From positions 310,001-374,000 of the forward strand of contig NZ_FVZL01000002.1 in assembly GCF_900168295.1 (NCBI RefSeq): a stretch of DNA of 64,000 nucleotides, read 5' to 3'. Position 1 is the stretch's first letter, and every line of letters begins with the position of its first letter. The notes below the pieces were generated by a model. The model had not been told where the DNA came from. It worked only from the letters and a program-made list of their open reading frames with translations, and searched no databases. Positions 38,646 through 49,041 of this stretch are shown piece by piece. The position numbers and the translations under genes were made by a program. This DNA is from Arthrobacter sp. P2b (lineage in GTDB: Bacteria; Actinomycetota; Actinomycetes; Actinomycetales; Micrococcaceae).

Positions 38646-40937
38646 GTGACTCCCGTGAGCGAAGACATCCTGTTTCCCCCTCTGGGCCATCCCGCGGCGC
38701 TGGCAAGGGAAACCGTAGGCAGCAAGGCCGCGGCGCTGTCAGGGCTGACCGCAGCCGGGTTCCCGGTCCCGGCCGGTTTCGTTGTAACCGGCACTGCCCT
38801 CGCAGCAGCCAGGGCGCAGGACGCCGGCGCCGGGCTGGATGGCGCACTCCAGGCCGCCGCCCGCAGGGCCGGGTCCGGCCCCTATGCAGTCAGGTCCTCT
38901 GCCGCCGCCGAGGACCTGCCCGGGGCGTCGTTCGCGGGCATGTATGAGAGCTACCTCAACGTGTCCGCCGCTGGCCTGGCCGCCGCCGTCGAACGCTGTT
39001 GTGACGCTGCCACGGCGGACCGCATCCGCGCCTACGAGTCCAGCCTCCAGCAGCATCGCGATGACCTTGGTCCGGCTCAGGCAGGCGGGGGCATGGCCGT
39101 CCTGGTGCAGCAGATGGTGGATGCCGCGGCCGCAGGCGTCGCCTTCACCGCCAACCCCCTGACCGGGGACCGCAGCGAAACTGTCATCTCCGCTGTCCCG
39201 GGGCTGGGTGAAAGCCTCGTCTCGGGCCTGCAGGCAGGAGAGGAATGGATCGTCCGGGCGGGACTGCCTGTGCCGGAGCGCGGTGGGGGCGCAGTCATCT
39301 CGGGTGAAGCCGCGACGGCGGTGGCCGCCATCGCGGGCAGGATCGCCCGGCATTTCGGCTGCCCGCAGGACATTGAATGGGCGGTGGACCGCGCCGGCCA
39401 CGTCCAGATCCTCCAGGCCCGCCCCATGACCGCACTGCCTGATCCCGTGGTGTGGGAACCGCCAGGCACAGGCTTCTGGGTGAGGAATTTCCGGCTGGGC
39501 GAGTGGCTGCCCGAACCTGTGACGCCCTTATTCATGGACTGGCTGGTCCCGCGGATTGATGATGCCTTCAACGGGACGTTGGGAGAGACCCTGGGAGTCG
39601 CCGCGCCCGTGCGCAGCGGGGTGGTCAACGGCTGGTATTACCTTTCCCCGCCCAGTCCCACGTCCATCCCCCGGATGCTCTTTGGTGGGGCGGCCAGACA
39701 GTCCTTGTCGTTCTTCATCAACGCGGTCCTGCGGCCCACGTTCGACCCGGCAGGCGCGGACAGGAAGGTCCTTCGCGGCCTTGAGGAAACATGGCGCCAA
39801 GACTGCCTGCCTGCTTACAAGGCCCTTATCGACTCATCGCGGCCGGCAGTGCCTGCTGCAACAATGCCGGAACTGATTGCCGTTGTGGATGCGGTGGCCC
39901 GGCAGGCTGGGGAATACCTCTGGTTTATTTCGGCCACAGGCGGCGCCGCATGGAAAATGGAAGTTGCTTTGGGCAGGTACTGGCGCCGGCACCTCGCCGG
40001 CGCGCTCGCAGCAGCAGCACCGGGTTCGGAGAACGCCATGGGGTACCAGGTCCTTCTGGGCGGCCTGTCGCCCCTGCCTGCCGTTGTTCCCCATGCCGTA
40101 TACAGCATCGACTGGTACCACCCGACGGCGGGTGAACGCTTCCCCTCCCACGCGGAGTCGGGTGGCACATCAGGGACGCTTCCCGCCACGGTGGCAGCTG
40201 AGCGGCGAACAATAACTGAGGCGGCGTGCCGCGCGGTACTCAGGGGAACCCCTCGGCTGGAAAAGTTCGAAGTCCTCCTGAGCGTGGCACAGCACTACGC
40301 AATCCTCCGCGAAGAGCAGGTCCGGGACTTCACCATGGGCTGGCCACTGCTTCGCCGCTGTGCCGCGGAGCTGGGCGCCCGTCTCCATGACCGCGGAATC
40401 ATCGCGGCCCCTGACGACGTCTACTTCGTGACGCTGGATGCCCTGCGTACGGACGCGCCGCCCCAGCAGGACGCCGTGTCCCGGCGCCGGGCTGGCTGGC
40501 TCCGGCAGCGGAAGCTGGCAGCCCCGCTGACCCTGGGTAAGATGCCGCCGCTGCTGGGCAACGCCTTTGACCGCATCGCCAATTCGGCCCGGAGCACCAG
40601 GAACCTGCCGGGCGGTGCCATTGTGGGGCATCCGGCCAGTCCCGGCCGGGCCATGGGCCGGGTGCGCGTGGTTGACGGCCCCGGAGACTTCGCCCAATTC
40701 ATGCCGGGCGAAGTCCTGGTAGCGAGGGTCACGACGCCGGCCTGGACCCCGCTTTTCACCGGTTCCGCGGCAGTAGTCACCGACGGCGGCAATCTGGCAG
40801 CGCACGCCTCCCTGATTGCACGCGAATACGGCATCCCCGCAGTTGTGGGCACCGGCAACGCCACCCACGTCCTGAGAACGGGACAGTTAGTAACAGTCGA
40901 CGGCAACGCCGGCACCATCGAAACCCACGAGGGCTGA
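38646..40937 (+). CDS. PEP/pyruvate dikinase-like protein, rifampin phosphotransferase-like
   Basis: This 763-residue three-part protein has an ATP-grasp PEP/pyruvate-binding domain at the N-terminus (residues about 15-270: GSKAAALSGLTAAGFPVPAG, then AVRSSAAAEDLPGASFAG), a variable central domain (about 290-640) and a C-terminal PEP-utilising phosphohistidine domain with TDGGNLAAHASLIAREYG, where His720 is the likely phospho-carrier. The order matches rifampin phosphotransferase rather than PEP synthase, which has a C-terminal TIM barrel. It is about 100 residues shorter than typical Rph. The substrate is unknown. The start is GTG at 38646 or 38655, both with a weak ribosome binding site. It diverges from leuS. 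Confidence 0.82.
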   Translation: MTPVSEDILFPPLGHPAALARETVGSKAAALSGLTAAGFPVPAGFVVTGTALAAARAQDAGAGLDGALQAAARRAGSGPYAVRSSAAAEDLPGASFAGMYESYLNVSAAGLAAAVERCCDAATADRIRAYESSLQQHRDDLGPAQAGGGMAVLVQQMVDAAAAGVAFTANPLTGDRSETVISAVPGLGESLVSGLQAGEEWIVRAGLPVPERGGGAVISGEAATAVAAIAGRIARHFGCPQDIEWAVDRAGHVQILQARPMTALPDPVVWEPPGTGFWVRNFRLGEWLPEPVTPLFMDWLVPRIDDAFNGTLGETLGVAAPVRSGVVNGWYYLSPPSPTSIPRMLFGGAARQSLSFFINAVLRPTFDPAGADRKVLRGLEETWRQDCLPAYKALIDSSRPAVPAATMPELIAVVDAVARQAGEYLWFISATGGAAWKMEVALGRYWRRHLAGALAAAAPGSENAMGYQVLLGGLSPLPAVVPHAVYSIDWYHPTAGERFPSHAESGGTSGTLPATVAAERRTITEAACRAVLRGTPRLEKFEVLLSVAQHYAILREEQVRDFTMGWPLLRRCAAELGARLHDRGIIAAPDDVYFVTLDALRTDAPPQQDAVSRRRAGWLRQRKLAAPLTLGKMPPLLGNAFDRIANSARSTRNLPGGAIVGHPASPGRAMGRVRVVDGPGDFAQFMPGEVLVARVTTPAWTPLFTGSAAVVTDGGNLAAHASLIAREYGIPAVVGTGNATHVLRTGQLVTVDGNAGTIETHEG

Positions 40938-40954
40938 AAGAAGCCAGGATTGGG

Positions 40955-42469
40955 TTACTTCACGTCCTCGTCCACCCAATCCATGGACTTGGTGACGGCC
41001 TTCCTCCACAGCCGCAGCTGCCTGTCCTGTTCGGCCTGGTCCAGTTGGGGTTCCCAGCGCTTGTCCTCGGACCAGTTGGCCGAGAGTTCGCCGAGGTCCT
41101 TCCAGAAGCCGACGGCGAGGCCGGCGGCGTAGGCTGCGCCGAGGGCAGTGGTTTCCACCACCATGGGACGGATGACCGGTACGCCCAGGATGTCCGCCTG
41201 GAACTGCATCAGCGCGTCGTTGGCGACCATACCGCCGTCAACCTTCAGTTCGGTGAGCGGCACGCCGGAGTCCGCGTTGACCGCGTCCAGCACCTCGCGG
41301 GTCTGGAATGCGGTGGCTTCCAGTGCGGCACGGGCGATGTGGTTCTTGTTGACGAAGCGGGTAAGGCCCACGATGGCGCCGCGCGCGTCGGACCGCCAAT
41401 AGGGGGCGAACAGGCCGGAGAACGCCGGGACGATGTACACACCGCCGTTGTCCTTGACCGATGCGGCCAGGGTTTCCACCTCGGGGGCGCTGCTGATCAT
41501 TCCCAGGTTGTCCCGCAGCCACTGGATGAGGGAGCCGGTGACGGCGATCGAACCTTCCAGGGCGTAGTGGGGTGCGGCGTCGCCCAGTTTGTAGCCCACC
41601 GTGGTGAGGAGGCCGTTCCTGGAATGGACGATCTCTTCGCCCGTGTTGAAGATCAGGAAGCAGCCGGTGCCATAGGTGTTCTTGGCCTCGCCGGTCCGGA
41701 AGGCTGCCTGGCCGAAGGTCGCCGCCTGCTGGTCGCCCAGGATACCGGCCACCGGAGTTTCCCTGAGCAACTGGGACGTATGCACGCGGCCGTACACCTC
41801 CGAGGAGGATTTGATGTCCGGCATCATGCTCCGCGGGACCCCGAAGATGCCGAGGATTTCGTCGTCCCACTGCAGGGTCTCCAGGTCCATGAACAGCGTG
41901 CGGGAGGCGTTGGTGACGTCCGTGACGTGGACTCCGCCGTCCACGCCGCCGGTCAGGTTCCAGAGGACCCAGGCGTCGGTGTTGCCGAACACCAGGTCAC
42001 CGGCCTCGGCTTTTTCCCGGGCCCCTTCCACGTTGTTCAGGATCCACATGATCTTGGTGCCGGAGAAGTAGGTTGCCAGCGGCAGGCCCACCTTCTGTTT
42101 GAAGCGGTCTGCTCCCCCGTCCCTGGCCAGCTCATCCACGATGCCCTGGGTGCGCGTGTCCTGCCACACGATGGCGTTGTACACGGCCTCACCGGTGGTT
42201 TTGTCCCACACCACAGCTGTTTCGCGCTGGTTGGTGATTCCGACGGCGGCAATATCGTGCCGTGTCAGGTTTGCCTTAGCCAGGGCGGAGGCGATGACCT
42301 CCCGGGTGTTGTTCCAGATCTCGGCCGGGCTGTGCTCAACCCACCCCGCCTGGGGGAAGATCTGTTCGTGTTCCATCTGGCCCGATGAGACGATCGCCCC
42401 GCCGTGGTCAAAGATGATCGCGCGGGTGCTGGTGGTGCCCTGGTCGAGGGCGAGTATGTACTGGTTCAT
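40955..42469 (-). CDS. glpK: Glycerol kinase
   Basis: This 504-residue FGGY kinase converts glycerol to glycerol-3-phosphate. N-terminal phosphate-1 motif is [15 protein letters not shown]; the family signature [25 protein letters not shown] block lies in the C-terminal half, and the ATP-binding region includes [11 protein letters not shown]. The start is ATG at 42469 with AAGGA upstream; an open extension to 42628 overlaps the divergent gene and is rejected. No glpF or glpD gene is adjacent, so the gene is solitary here. Confidence 0.96.
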   Translation of the reverse strand: MNQYILALDQGTTSTRAIIFDHGGAIVSSGQMEHEQIFPQAGWVEHSPAEIWNNTREVIASALAKANLTRHDIAAVGITNQRETAVVWDKTTGEAVYNAIVWQDTRTQGIVDELARDGGADRFKQKVGLPLATYFSGTKIMWILNNVEGAREKAEAGDLVFGNTDAWVLWNLTGGVDGGVHVTDVTNASRTLFMDLETLQWDDEILGIFGVPRSMMPDIKSSSEVYGRVHTSQLLRETPVAGILGDQQAATFGQAAFRTGEAKNTYGTGCFLIFNTGEEIVHSRNGLLTTVGYKLGDAAPHYALEGSIAVTGSLIQWLRDNLGMISSAPEVETLAASVKDNGGVYIVPAFSGLFAPYWRSDARGAIVGLTRFVNKNHIARAALEATAFQTREVLDAVNADSGVPLTELKVDGGMVANDALMQFQADILGVPVIRPMVVETTALGAAYAAGLAVGFWKDLGELSANWSEDKRWEPQLDQAEQDRQLRLWRKAVTKSMDWVDEDVK

Positions 42470-42615
42470 GTGACGTCCTTGTCTTGGTGGCGGCTGTTGG
42501 CAAGCGCCCGTCCCTGCAATGATCGCACCGGACTCGAGACAAGCCCTGGAAGCCACCGCGCGGAGGCTGGCGCATTTCGAAGGCCAGGCCACACTGACTG
42601 GGTAGAGTCGATGGT

Positions 42616-43485
42616 ATGAGAACCTCACCCAAGCTCAGCCTGAACAACGGCGTGCTGATCGACCAGCTCGGTTTCGGGCTGTACAAGGTGCCTGCCCGGG
42701 ACGCGGAAGGGCTGGTCGCCGTCGCACTAGGTGCCGGCTACCGGCGTTTCGACACCGCGGCGATGTACGGCAATGAACTTGGCGTGGCCCGCGGCGTCGG
42801 CCCGCAGCTCAGCACGCAACCGGGCAGCGGCGGGTCGGGCGAGTCTTTTCCGGCATTGTCCAGGGAGGACGTGTTCATCACTACCAAGGTGTGGAACGAC
42901 CACCACGGCTATGACGCCACGCTGCGGGCCTTCGATACGTCCATGGTGAACCTGGGGCTGGACTACGTGGACATGTACCTCATCCATTGGCCCTGCCCGC
43001 GGAAGGGGCTCTTTCCGGAGACCTACCGGGCGCTCGAGACGCTCTACCGGGAAGGCAGGGTGCGTGCCATCGGCGTCAGCAATTTCCAGCCTGCCCACCT
43101 GGACCGCCTGCTGCAGACGGCCGAAGTGGTTCCGGCCGTCAACCAGGTGGAACTGCACCCGTGGCTGCAGCAGGAGGAACTGCGTGGCAAGCACCGCGAG
43201 CTGGGCATCATGACCGAAGCGTGGAGCCCGCTGGGCCGCGGCCAGGTCCTGGCTGACCCTGTTGTCCAGGCGTGCGCGGCGGAACACCGCAGGACCCCCG
43301 CCCAGATCATCCTCCGCTGGCATGTGCAGCTGGGGCACGCCGCCGTGCCCAAAGCCAGCTCCGAGGCGCGCATCCGGGAGAACCTGGACGTGTTCCGCTT
43401 CGAACTTTCCGAGAGGGACATGGCTGCACTCGCAGGACTTGAGCGGGGACAGCGCACCGGCTCCCATCCGGACAACGTCAACTAA
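42616..43485 (+). CDS. Aldo/keto reductase
   Basis: This 289-residue NADPH-dependent reductase has a TIM-barrel fold. The catalytic tetrad is visible: Asp in [11 protein letters not shown] with Tyr four residues on, Lys in FITTKVW, and His in MYLIHWPCP. The C-terminal cofactor site includes [14 protein letters not shown]. It resembles the 2,5-diketo-gluconate reductase/prostaglandin F synthase branch; the substrate is unknown. It leads a plus-strand set with a hydrolase 11 bp downstream and a glycosyltransferase that overlaps the hydrolase. Confidence 0.9.
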   Translation: MRTSPKLSLNNGVLIDQLGFGLYKVPARDAEGLVAVALGAGYRRFDTAAMYGNELGVARGVGPQLSTQPGSGGSGESFPALSREDVFITTKVWNDHHGYDATLRAFDTSMVNLGLDYVDMYLIHWPCPRKGLFPETYRALETLYREGRVRAIGVSNFQPAHLDRLLQTAEVVPAVNQVELHPWLQQEELRGKHRELGIMTEAWSPLGRGQVLADPVVQACAAEHRRTPAQIILRWHVQLGHAAVPKASSEARIRENLDVFRFELSERDMAALAGLERGQRTGSHPDNVN

Positions 43486-43496
43486 GGCCACGATCC

Positions 43497-44426
43497 ATGA
43501 AAACAACAAACCCGGGGCCATCAGCCGCGCCTGCCTACATCAGCCCGGACCTGGCGGCACGCACCACCGCCTCCACCGTGGAGCTTGACGGAACCAAAGT
43601 CGCCTTCTGGACTTATGACCCCGTGGAAACCGGCCCGGACACCCGGACCATCCTGGTGATCCACGGGTTCCGCGGCGACCATCATGGCCTCCTGCGCGTT
43701 GCGGACCAGCTTCCGGACATGCGCATCATCATGCCCGACCTTCCCGGGTTCGGCAGTTCCGGGCCTTTCGACTCCGGCCCCCACTCCGTGCAGCGCTACG
43801 GCCAATTCATCACAGACTTCATGGCGGCCCTGGATCTGGGACCGGACACGGTCCTGCTGGGGCACTCCTTCGGGTCCATCATCGCGGCACACTTTGTGGC
43901 AGAGCATCCAACGGCCGTAACCCCGCTGATCCTCATCAATCCCATTGCCGCTCCGGCCCTCGAGGGGCCCAAGGGAATCATGACCCGGCTGGCCGTGCTG
44001 TACTACCGGCTGGCCGCGCGGCTCCCCCGTTCCCTGGGACTGGCGCTGCTCCGCAGCCCGCTCATCGTCCGGGTGATGAGCGAAGCGATGGCGAAAACCG
44101 GCGACCGCAACCTCCGCCGTTTCATCCACGGCCAGCACCATGCCTACTTCAGCGCCTTCGCCAACCGGGACAGCCTGCTCGAGTCCTTCACCGCATCGGT
44201 CAGCAGCCATGTTGCGGAGGTGGCCGCACGCCTGGCCCTTCCCGTCCTGCTGATCGCCGGCGAGAAGGACGAGATCGCCACCCTCCCCGACCAGCACCGG
44301 CTGCTGGCCCTGCTCCCGGACGCGGAACTCCGGGTGATTCCCGGGGTGGGACATCTGATCCATTACGAGACTCCCGGGCCGGCCGCCACCTACATCCGCA
44401 GCTTCCTGAAGGACCATCCCGCATGA
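43497..44426 (+). CDS. Alpha/beta hydrolase
   Basis: This 309-residue serine hydrolase has an oxyanion motif VIHGFRGDHHG near residue 56, MPDLPGFGSS, a nucleophile elbow GHSFGS with Ser124, an Asp region LIAGEKDEIA and a C-terminal GVGHLIHYE with the catalytic His. No signal peptide is seen. It sits between an aldo/keto reductase and a glycosyltransferase and overlaps the latter by 4 bp, so the pair is translationally coupled. The substrate is unknown. Confidence 0.85.
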   Translation: MKTTNPGPSAAPAYISPDLAARTTASTVELDGTKVAFWTYDPVETGPDTRTILVIHGFRGDHHGLLRVADQLPDMRIIMPDLPGFGSSGPFDSGPHSVQRYGQFITDFMAALDLGPDTVLLGHSFGSIIAAHFVAEHPTAVTPLILINPIAAPALEGPKGIMTRLAVLYYRLAARLPRSLGLALLRSPLIVRVMSEAMAKTGDRNLRRFIHGQHHAYFSAFANRDSLLESFTASVSSHVAEVAARLALPVLLIAGEKDEIATLPDQHRLLALLPDAELRVIPGVGHLIHYETPGPAATYIRSFLKDHPA

Positions 44427-45496
44427 AGATCGTCATCGATGCCCGCTTTACCAGGACGGACCACCATGACGGCATCAGCCGCTACGGGGCAAGCCTGATC
44501 GCCGCGACCGCAAAAATCGCTGACGTGTCCATGCTCATCTCCGACGTCCGGCAGCTGGCACTGCTCCCGGACGTTCCCTACACCCTGATCAGCAGCCCGC
44601 TCTCACCGCTGGAACTGTTCGTGGCTAGGAAGGTCAACGCCCTGGGGGCCGATGTTGTGGTGTGTCCCATGCAGACAATGGGCACTTGGGGGCGCAGGTA
44701 CGGGCTCGTCCTGACCCTGCACGACCTGATCTACTACGAGCACCCGGAACCGCCCGGGTTCCTGCCCGCCCCGGTCCGGCTGCTGTGGCGGCTCTACCAC
44801 AAGGCGTTCTGGCCGCAACGGCTGCTCCTTGACCGGGCCGACACGGTGGCCACCATCAGCCGTACCACTGAGGCACTGATTGCCAAGTACCGCCTCACCC
44901 GCCGCCCGGTGCGGATCATCAGCAACGCCCCGCAGCCGGAGCAGGACCCGCGCCCGGCGGAAGCAGGTGCCGGGCAGTCCATTGTCTACATGGGGTCTTT
45001 CATGCCCTACAAGAACGTGGAAACCATGGTGGCCGGCATGGCAGAGCTTCCCGGCTACACCCTCCACCTGCTCAGCAGGATCACGCCGCAGCGGCGGGCA
45101 GAGCTGGAGGCCCTGGTTCCACCGGGCGCCTCGGTGGTCTTCCACAACGGCGTGACGGACGAGGAGTATGCCGCATTGCTGAGGACTGCAACCGCGCTGG
45201 TGAGCCTTTCGCGGGCCGAAGGGTACGGCCTTCCGCTGGTGGAGGCCATGGCGATCGGCACGCCCGTCATCGCCAGTGACATTCCCATCTTCCGTGAAGT
45301 GGGCGGTGACGCGGCAACATACGTGGATCCGGCATCCCCGCAGCAGTTCGCCGAAGCGGTGGCAAAGCTTCAGGACGGCGAACGGTGGCAGGAGGCGTCC
45401 CGCCGGGCCGTAAGCCGCGCACGTGAGTTCAGCTGGGAGGAGTCCGCCCGCCAACTGGTGGACGTCGCGGCAGAAATTGTGAAGCGGCGCCGCTAA
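44423..45496 (+). CDS. Glycosyltransferase, GT4-like (GT-B fold)
   Basis: This 357-residue retaining glycosyltransferase has the nucleotide-sugar-binding motif LSRAEGYGLPLVEAMAIG (E-x7-E) and TPVIASDIPIFREVGG in the C-terminal Rossmann domain. The N-terminal domain begins MKIVIDARFTRTDHHDGISRY, typical of mannosyltransferase-like GT4 members. It is coupled by a 4-bp overlap to the hydrolase upstream and overlaps priA by 4 bp tail to tail. The product, possibly an envelope glycan or glycolipid, is not known. Confidence 0.88.
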   Translation: MKIVIDARFTRTDHHDGISRYGASLIAATAKIADVSMLISDVRQLALLPDVPYTLISSPLSPLELFVARKVNALGADVVVCPMQTMGTWGRRYGLVLTLHDLIYYEHPEPPGFLPAPVRLLWRLYHKAFWPQRLLLDRADTVATISRTTEALIAKYRLTRRPVRIISNAPQPEQDPRPAEAGAGQSIVYMGSFMPYKNVETMVAGMAELPGYTLHLLSRITPQRRAELEALVPPGASVVFHNGVTDEEYAALLRTATALVSLSRAEGYGLPLVEAMAIGTPVIASDIPIFREVGGDAATYVDPASPQQFAEAVAKLQDGERWQEASRRAVSRAREFSWEESARQLVDVAAEIVKRRR

Positions 45497-47640
45497 AGGA
45501 CATCGACCCCGTCCAGCCGGACCTGGACGGGTTCCATGGTGCGCTTGGCCGCCGCCGCTGCCCGTGTCACCCGCAGCACGCGGACGACGGCGGCCGCCTG
45601 GCTGTACGGGAAGAACAGCAGGGTGCGGACGTCCTCGGCCGGGCGCCGGGGTGGGGGCTGGCTGTTGAGCAGCACGGGTGCCGGGCCTGCGGTCCGCAGG
45701 GTGATGCCCGCCGTCCCGAGTTCTGCTTCCACGGCTCCGGTGTAGTGTTCGACGGCGGAGCGGGGCCCGGTGACGGACGCAATGCGCACCGCCGGCGGAA
45801 GCTGCAGTTCGGTCCGCAGGGACAGTTCCCGCTGTGCATAGCCGGCCGGGTCCCAACGCAGCAGGGCTCCCACAGCGGCGGTCTCTGTGGCGGTCACCAC
45901 CACCAGGCCGCCCTCGGGTGCCGGGCGGACCAGGGCTGCGGCGTTGAACCAGCGGCGGACGGTGTCTTCGCCGGCACGGAGCGTTTCGCGGCGCAGCAGC
46001 GAATCACCGTCCAGCAGCAGGGCGGCCGCGTAACCGCCGTCGGCCACCGGTTCGGCGCCCACCGTGGCCACCACCAGGGCCTTGCCCCCGCCCACCGAGG
46101 CCTTCACCTGGTCGCCGGAGGAGGTGATGACGGTTTTTCCGGGGAACGCACGGCCGAGTTCTTCTGCCGTTCGCAGGACCCCGGTGGCACCCTTGCGGAG
46201 CCGGCGGCCACCGCAATGCGGGCACTGCCAGTCCGGGGCCGGCGTGGAACACCAACGGCACTGGGGCATGGCGGACGTACCGGCAAGCGCGAGCGGCCCC
46301 TGGCAGGCTCCGCACCGGGCGGGCTCGCGGCAGGTCTCGCAGGCGAGGGACGGCGCGTAGCCGGCGCGGGCCACCTGGACCAGGACCGGGCCGCGTTCGA
46401 GGCCCTCCTTGGCAGCACGCCAGGCGGCACCGGGAAGGCGGGCAATGGTGGCCAGCGGATCCCGTTCCTGCTCGAAGCTGTCCGCCGTGTTGACGACCCG
46501 CGGCACAGTCCGGCGGGTGGCTGCACGCTCCGACTCAACGGGCAGTGCCCAGCCTGCATCCACAAGCCGCTGGACCTCGGTGCTCCGGGCATGCCCTGCC
46601 AGCAGGCACGCGGCGCCTTCCTGCCCGGCGCGCAGGAGCAGGACCTCCCGGGCATGGGCATAAGGTGCGCGCTGCTCGATATGGAGGTCGTCGCCGTCGT
46701 CCCAGCACGCCACCAGGCCAAGCTCTTTGACGGGGGCGAAAGCGGCGGACCTGGTGCCGATGGCCACCCGGGCGGTCCCTGCCAGCAGGCGCAGGAAGTT
46801 CCGGTACCGGGGGGTGGGGCCATCATCTGCGGCGAGCCTGGCCACGGCTTCCTCCGGCAGCACTTCCTTGAGCGCGCCTTCGAGCCGGTCCAGGTCGCGG
46901 TAGTCCGGCACCACAAGCACGGCACCGCGTCCTGCAGCGTACGCAGCGGCGGCCGCCTCGGCCAACAGGCGGGGCCAGCCGGCCGGGCCGTATCCCTGCA
47001 GCGGGTTGAGAACGGCACGGGGGGCACCGCCGTCGGCAAGATGCCTGAGGAAAGCGGGGCCGTTCCGGTAAGCGGCCCAGGCGGAGGCAGGGGCAGGCGG
47101 CAGGCCGTCGTCGTCCTGGCCTGTGCCCTCCGGCTGCGCAACCGTTCCGGCCTCCGCGCCTGCGCCGGGAAACTCCTTTTCCAGCCGGGCCACCCTGGGC
47201 GGTACGGCAACGCGAAGGACATCACTCACGGTCCCCGCATAACGGGCGGCAACGGCGGTGGCCAGGTCACGTACGGCCGGCGTCAGGACCGGGACCGGGG
47301 ACACCACCTTCGACAACGGCACCAGGGTGTGCCCGGCATCCGATTCGGCAACCCGCTCCAGGACAAAACCGCTGAGGTCCTGGCCGTTGAAGCTGACCTT
47401 GACCCGGACGCCCGGCTGGGCGGCATGATCGAGGGCGGCAGGAACTGCATAGTCGAAGGGGCGGTCCAGGTGCGGCAGGGACGACTCAACCAGTACCCGG
47501 GCCACGGGGAGATGGCTGGCCAGGGCGATACCCGCAGGCAGCTTCCGCGACGGAAAGCCCTGCAGCAGGGAGGGCTGAACAGCATGCCCGGACCCGGCGG
47601 GAAAGTCCAGCCCGGGCTGGACTGGGTTGTCAGCAACCAT
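45493..47640 (-). CDS. priA: PriA-like primosomal protein without helicase motifs
   Basis: This 715-residue protein has the PriA N-terminal 3'-DNA-binding domain (VLVESSLPHLDRPFDYAVP) and the zinc-binding module with paired cysteines (CETCREPARCGACQ, CRWCSTPAPDWQCPHC). The ATPase core is degenerate: the Walker A position reads NPLQGYGPAGW, the DEAH-type Walker B is replaced by CWDDGDDLH, and no QxxGRxGR motif VI is found. It is probably a scaffold for replication restart rather than a helicase, as suggested for other actinobacteria. The start is ATG at 47640 because GGAGG lies 8 bases upstream; ATG at 47655 is the alternative. Confidence 0.9.
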   Translation of the reverse strand: MVADNPVQPGLDFPAGSGHAVQPSLLQGFPSRKLPAGIALASHLPVARVLVESSLPHLDRPFDYAVPAALDHAAQPGVRVKVSFNGQDLSGFVLERVAESDAGHTLVPLSKVVSPVPVLTPAVRDLATAVAARYAGTVSDVLRVAVPPRVARLEKEFPGAGAEAGTVAQPEGTGQDDDGLPPAPASAWAAYRNGPAFLRHLADGGAPRAVLNPLQGYGPAGWPRLLAEAAAAAYAAGRGAVLVVPDYRDLDRLEGALKEVLPEEAVARLAADDGPTPRYRNFLRLLAGTARVAIGTRSAAFAPVKELGLVACWDDGDDLHIEQRAPYAHAREVLLLRAGQEGAACLLAGHARSTEVQRLVDAGWALPVESERAATRRTVPRVVNTADSFEQERDPLATIARLPGAAWRAAKEGLERGPVLVQVARAGYAPSLACETCREPARCGACQGPLALAGTSAMPQCRWCSTPAPDWQCPHCGGRRLRKGATGVLRTAEELGRAFPGKTVITSSGDQVKASVGGGKALVVATVGAEPVADGGYAAALLLDGDSLLRRETLRAGEDTVRRWFNAAALVRPAPEGGLVVVTATETAAVGALLRWDPAGYAQRELSLRTELQLPPAVRIASVTGPRSAVEHYTGAVEAELGTAGITLRTAGPAPVLLNSQPPPRRPAEDVRTLLFFPYSQAAAVVRVLRVTRAAAAAKRTMEPVQVRLDGVDVL

Positions 47641-47729
47641 TGCGGCTACCTCCATTCAGCTCCCGGGTGGACATGCCAAGCCAAGCACCGGGCACTGACA
47701 TTTACGCCAGGGGCCCGGATGCAATGTTC

Positions 47730-48965
47730 CTAGGCGTTGAAGAAAGCCTTCAGCTCGTCTACGCGGTCCAGGCGCTCCCAGGTGAAGTCGGGTTCGTCGC
47801 GGCCGAAGTGGCCATGCGCTGCGGTCTTGGCGTAGATGGGGCGCTTCAGGTCCAGTGCATCGATGATGGCACGGGGGCGAAGGTCGAAGATTTCGGCGAT
47901 GGCAGCGCTGATCCGGGCAGGATCGACGGTTTCGGTGCCGAAGGTTTCCACGTAGGTGCCCACCGGACGGGCCTGGCCGATGGCGTAGGCAATCTGGATT
48001 TCCGCCCGCTTGGCCAGCCCGGCCGCCACCACGTTCTTGGCAACCCAGCGCATGGCATAGGCCGCGGACCGGTCCACCTTGGACGGGTCCTTGCCGGAGA
48101 AGGCTCCGCCGCCGTGGCGGGCCATGCCGCCGTAGGTGTCAACGATGATCTTGCGGCCGGTCAGGCCGGCATCGCCAACGGGGCCGCCAATGACGAATTC
48201 GCCGGCAGGGTTGAGGATGTTCTTGGTCCGCGAAATGTCCAGGTTGGCGCCTGCCAGGACCGGGTCGATCACGATGGCGGCCAGGTCTGCCCGGAGCTGC
48301 TCCAGGCTTGCGCCTTCCGCGTGCTGGCTGGAGATGACCACGGTTTCCACGGAGACGGGGACGTCCCGGTCGTAGCCCACGGTCACCTGGGTCTTGCCGT
48401 CCGGGCGGAGGTAGGCCAGTTCACCGGATTTCCGGACCTCGGTGAGCCGTTCCGACAAGCGGTGAGCCAGCCAGATGGGCGTGGGCATGTAGGAGGGTGT
48501 TTCGTCGCTGGCGTAGCCGAACATCAGGCCCTGGTCGCCGGCGCCCTGCAGGTCGTAGTCGTCCTCCTGGCGTCCCTCGCGGGCTTCCAGCGAATTGAAG
48601 ACGCCGCCGGCGATGTCGTTGGACTGCTGGCCGATGGAAACCGAGACGCCGCACCGGGCGCCGTCGAACCCGTTGGCCGAGGAGTCGTAGCCGATCCCCA
48701 GGATGGTCTCGCGGACGATCTGCGGGATTTCAACGTAGGCGTCGGTGGTGACCTCACCTGCCACGTGCACCAGCCCGGTGGTGGCCATGGTTTCCACGGC
48801 TACCCTGGATTCCGGATCTGCCGCCAGCAGGGCGTCCAGGATAGCGTCACTGATCTGGTCGCAGATCTTGTCCGGGTGGCCTTCGGTGACCGACTCGGAG
48901 GTGAACAGCCGGAGCGCGGTGGGCGCGGCGCCGGAGGTCTGGGGAAGGTGCAGGGGTAAAGTCAC
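47730..48965 (-). CDS. metK: S-adenosylmethionine synthetase
   Basis: This 411-residue enzyme makes S-adenosylmethionine from methionine and ATP. Family motifs are [16 protein letters not shown] near residue 30, [12 protein letters not shown], and the P-loop-like [16 protein letters not shown]. It starts with GTG at 48965 with AAGG upstream. It lies in the rpoZ-coaBC-metK-priA series, a conserved actinobacterial order. No SAM riboswitch was recognised in the 76 bp upstream. Confidence 0.96.
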   Translation of the reverse strand: MTLPLHLPQTSGAAPTALRLFTSESVTEGHPDKICDQISDAILDALLAADPESRVAVETMATTGLVHVAGEVTTDAYVEIPQIVRETILGIGYDSSANGFDGARCGVSVSIGQQSNDIAGGVFNSLEAREGRQEDDYDLQGAGDQGLMFGYASDETPSYMPTPIWLAHRLSERLTEVRKSGELAYLRPDGKTQVTVGYDRDVPVSVETVVISSQHAEGASLEQLRADLAAIVIDPVLAGANLDISRTKNILNPAGEFVIGGPVGDAGLTGRKIIVDTYGGMARHGGGAFSGKDPSKVDRSAAYAMRWVAKNVVAAGLAKRAEIQIAYAIGQARPVGTYVETFGTETVDPARISAAIAEIFDLRPRAIIDALDLKRPIYAKTAAHGHFGRDEPDFTWERLDRVDELKAFFNA

Positions 48966-49041
48966 TCAACTACCTTACTGGTTGGAGTCCGTACGCCCCG
49001 CTGGAGATGTCCCCGTGCTAAGCGAACGTGGCGGGGAACAC

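Noticed and set aside
42470..42628. Upstream extension of glpK
   Set aside because: It overlaps the divergent aldo/keto reductase start, and the ATG at 42469 has a good ribosome binding site and the canonical [11 protein letters not shown] start.
45745..47733. Open frame of 662 codons antisense to priA
   Set aside because: No family resemblance, strongly biased composition, and priA on the other strand has conserved domains.
48966..49041. Possible SAM riboswitch ahead of metK
   Set aside because: The 76-bp gap is short and shows none of the conserved SAM-I, SAM-II or SAM-IV core patterns.
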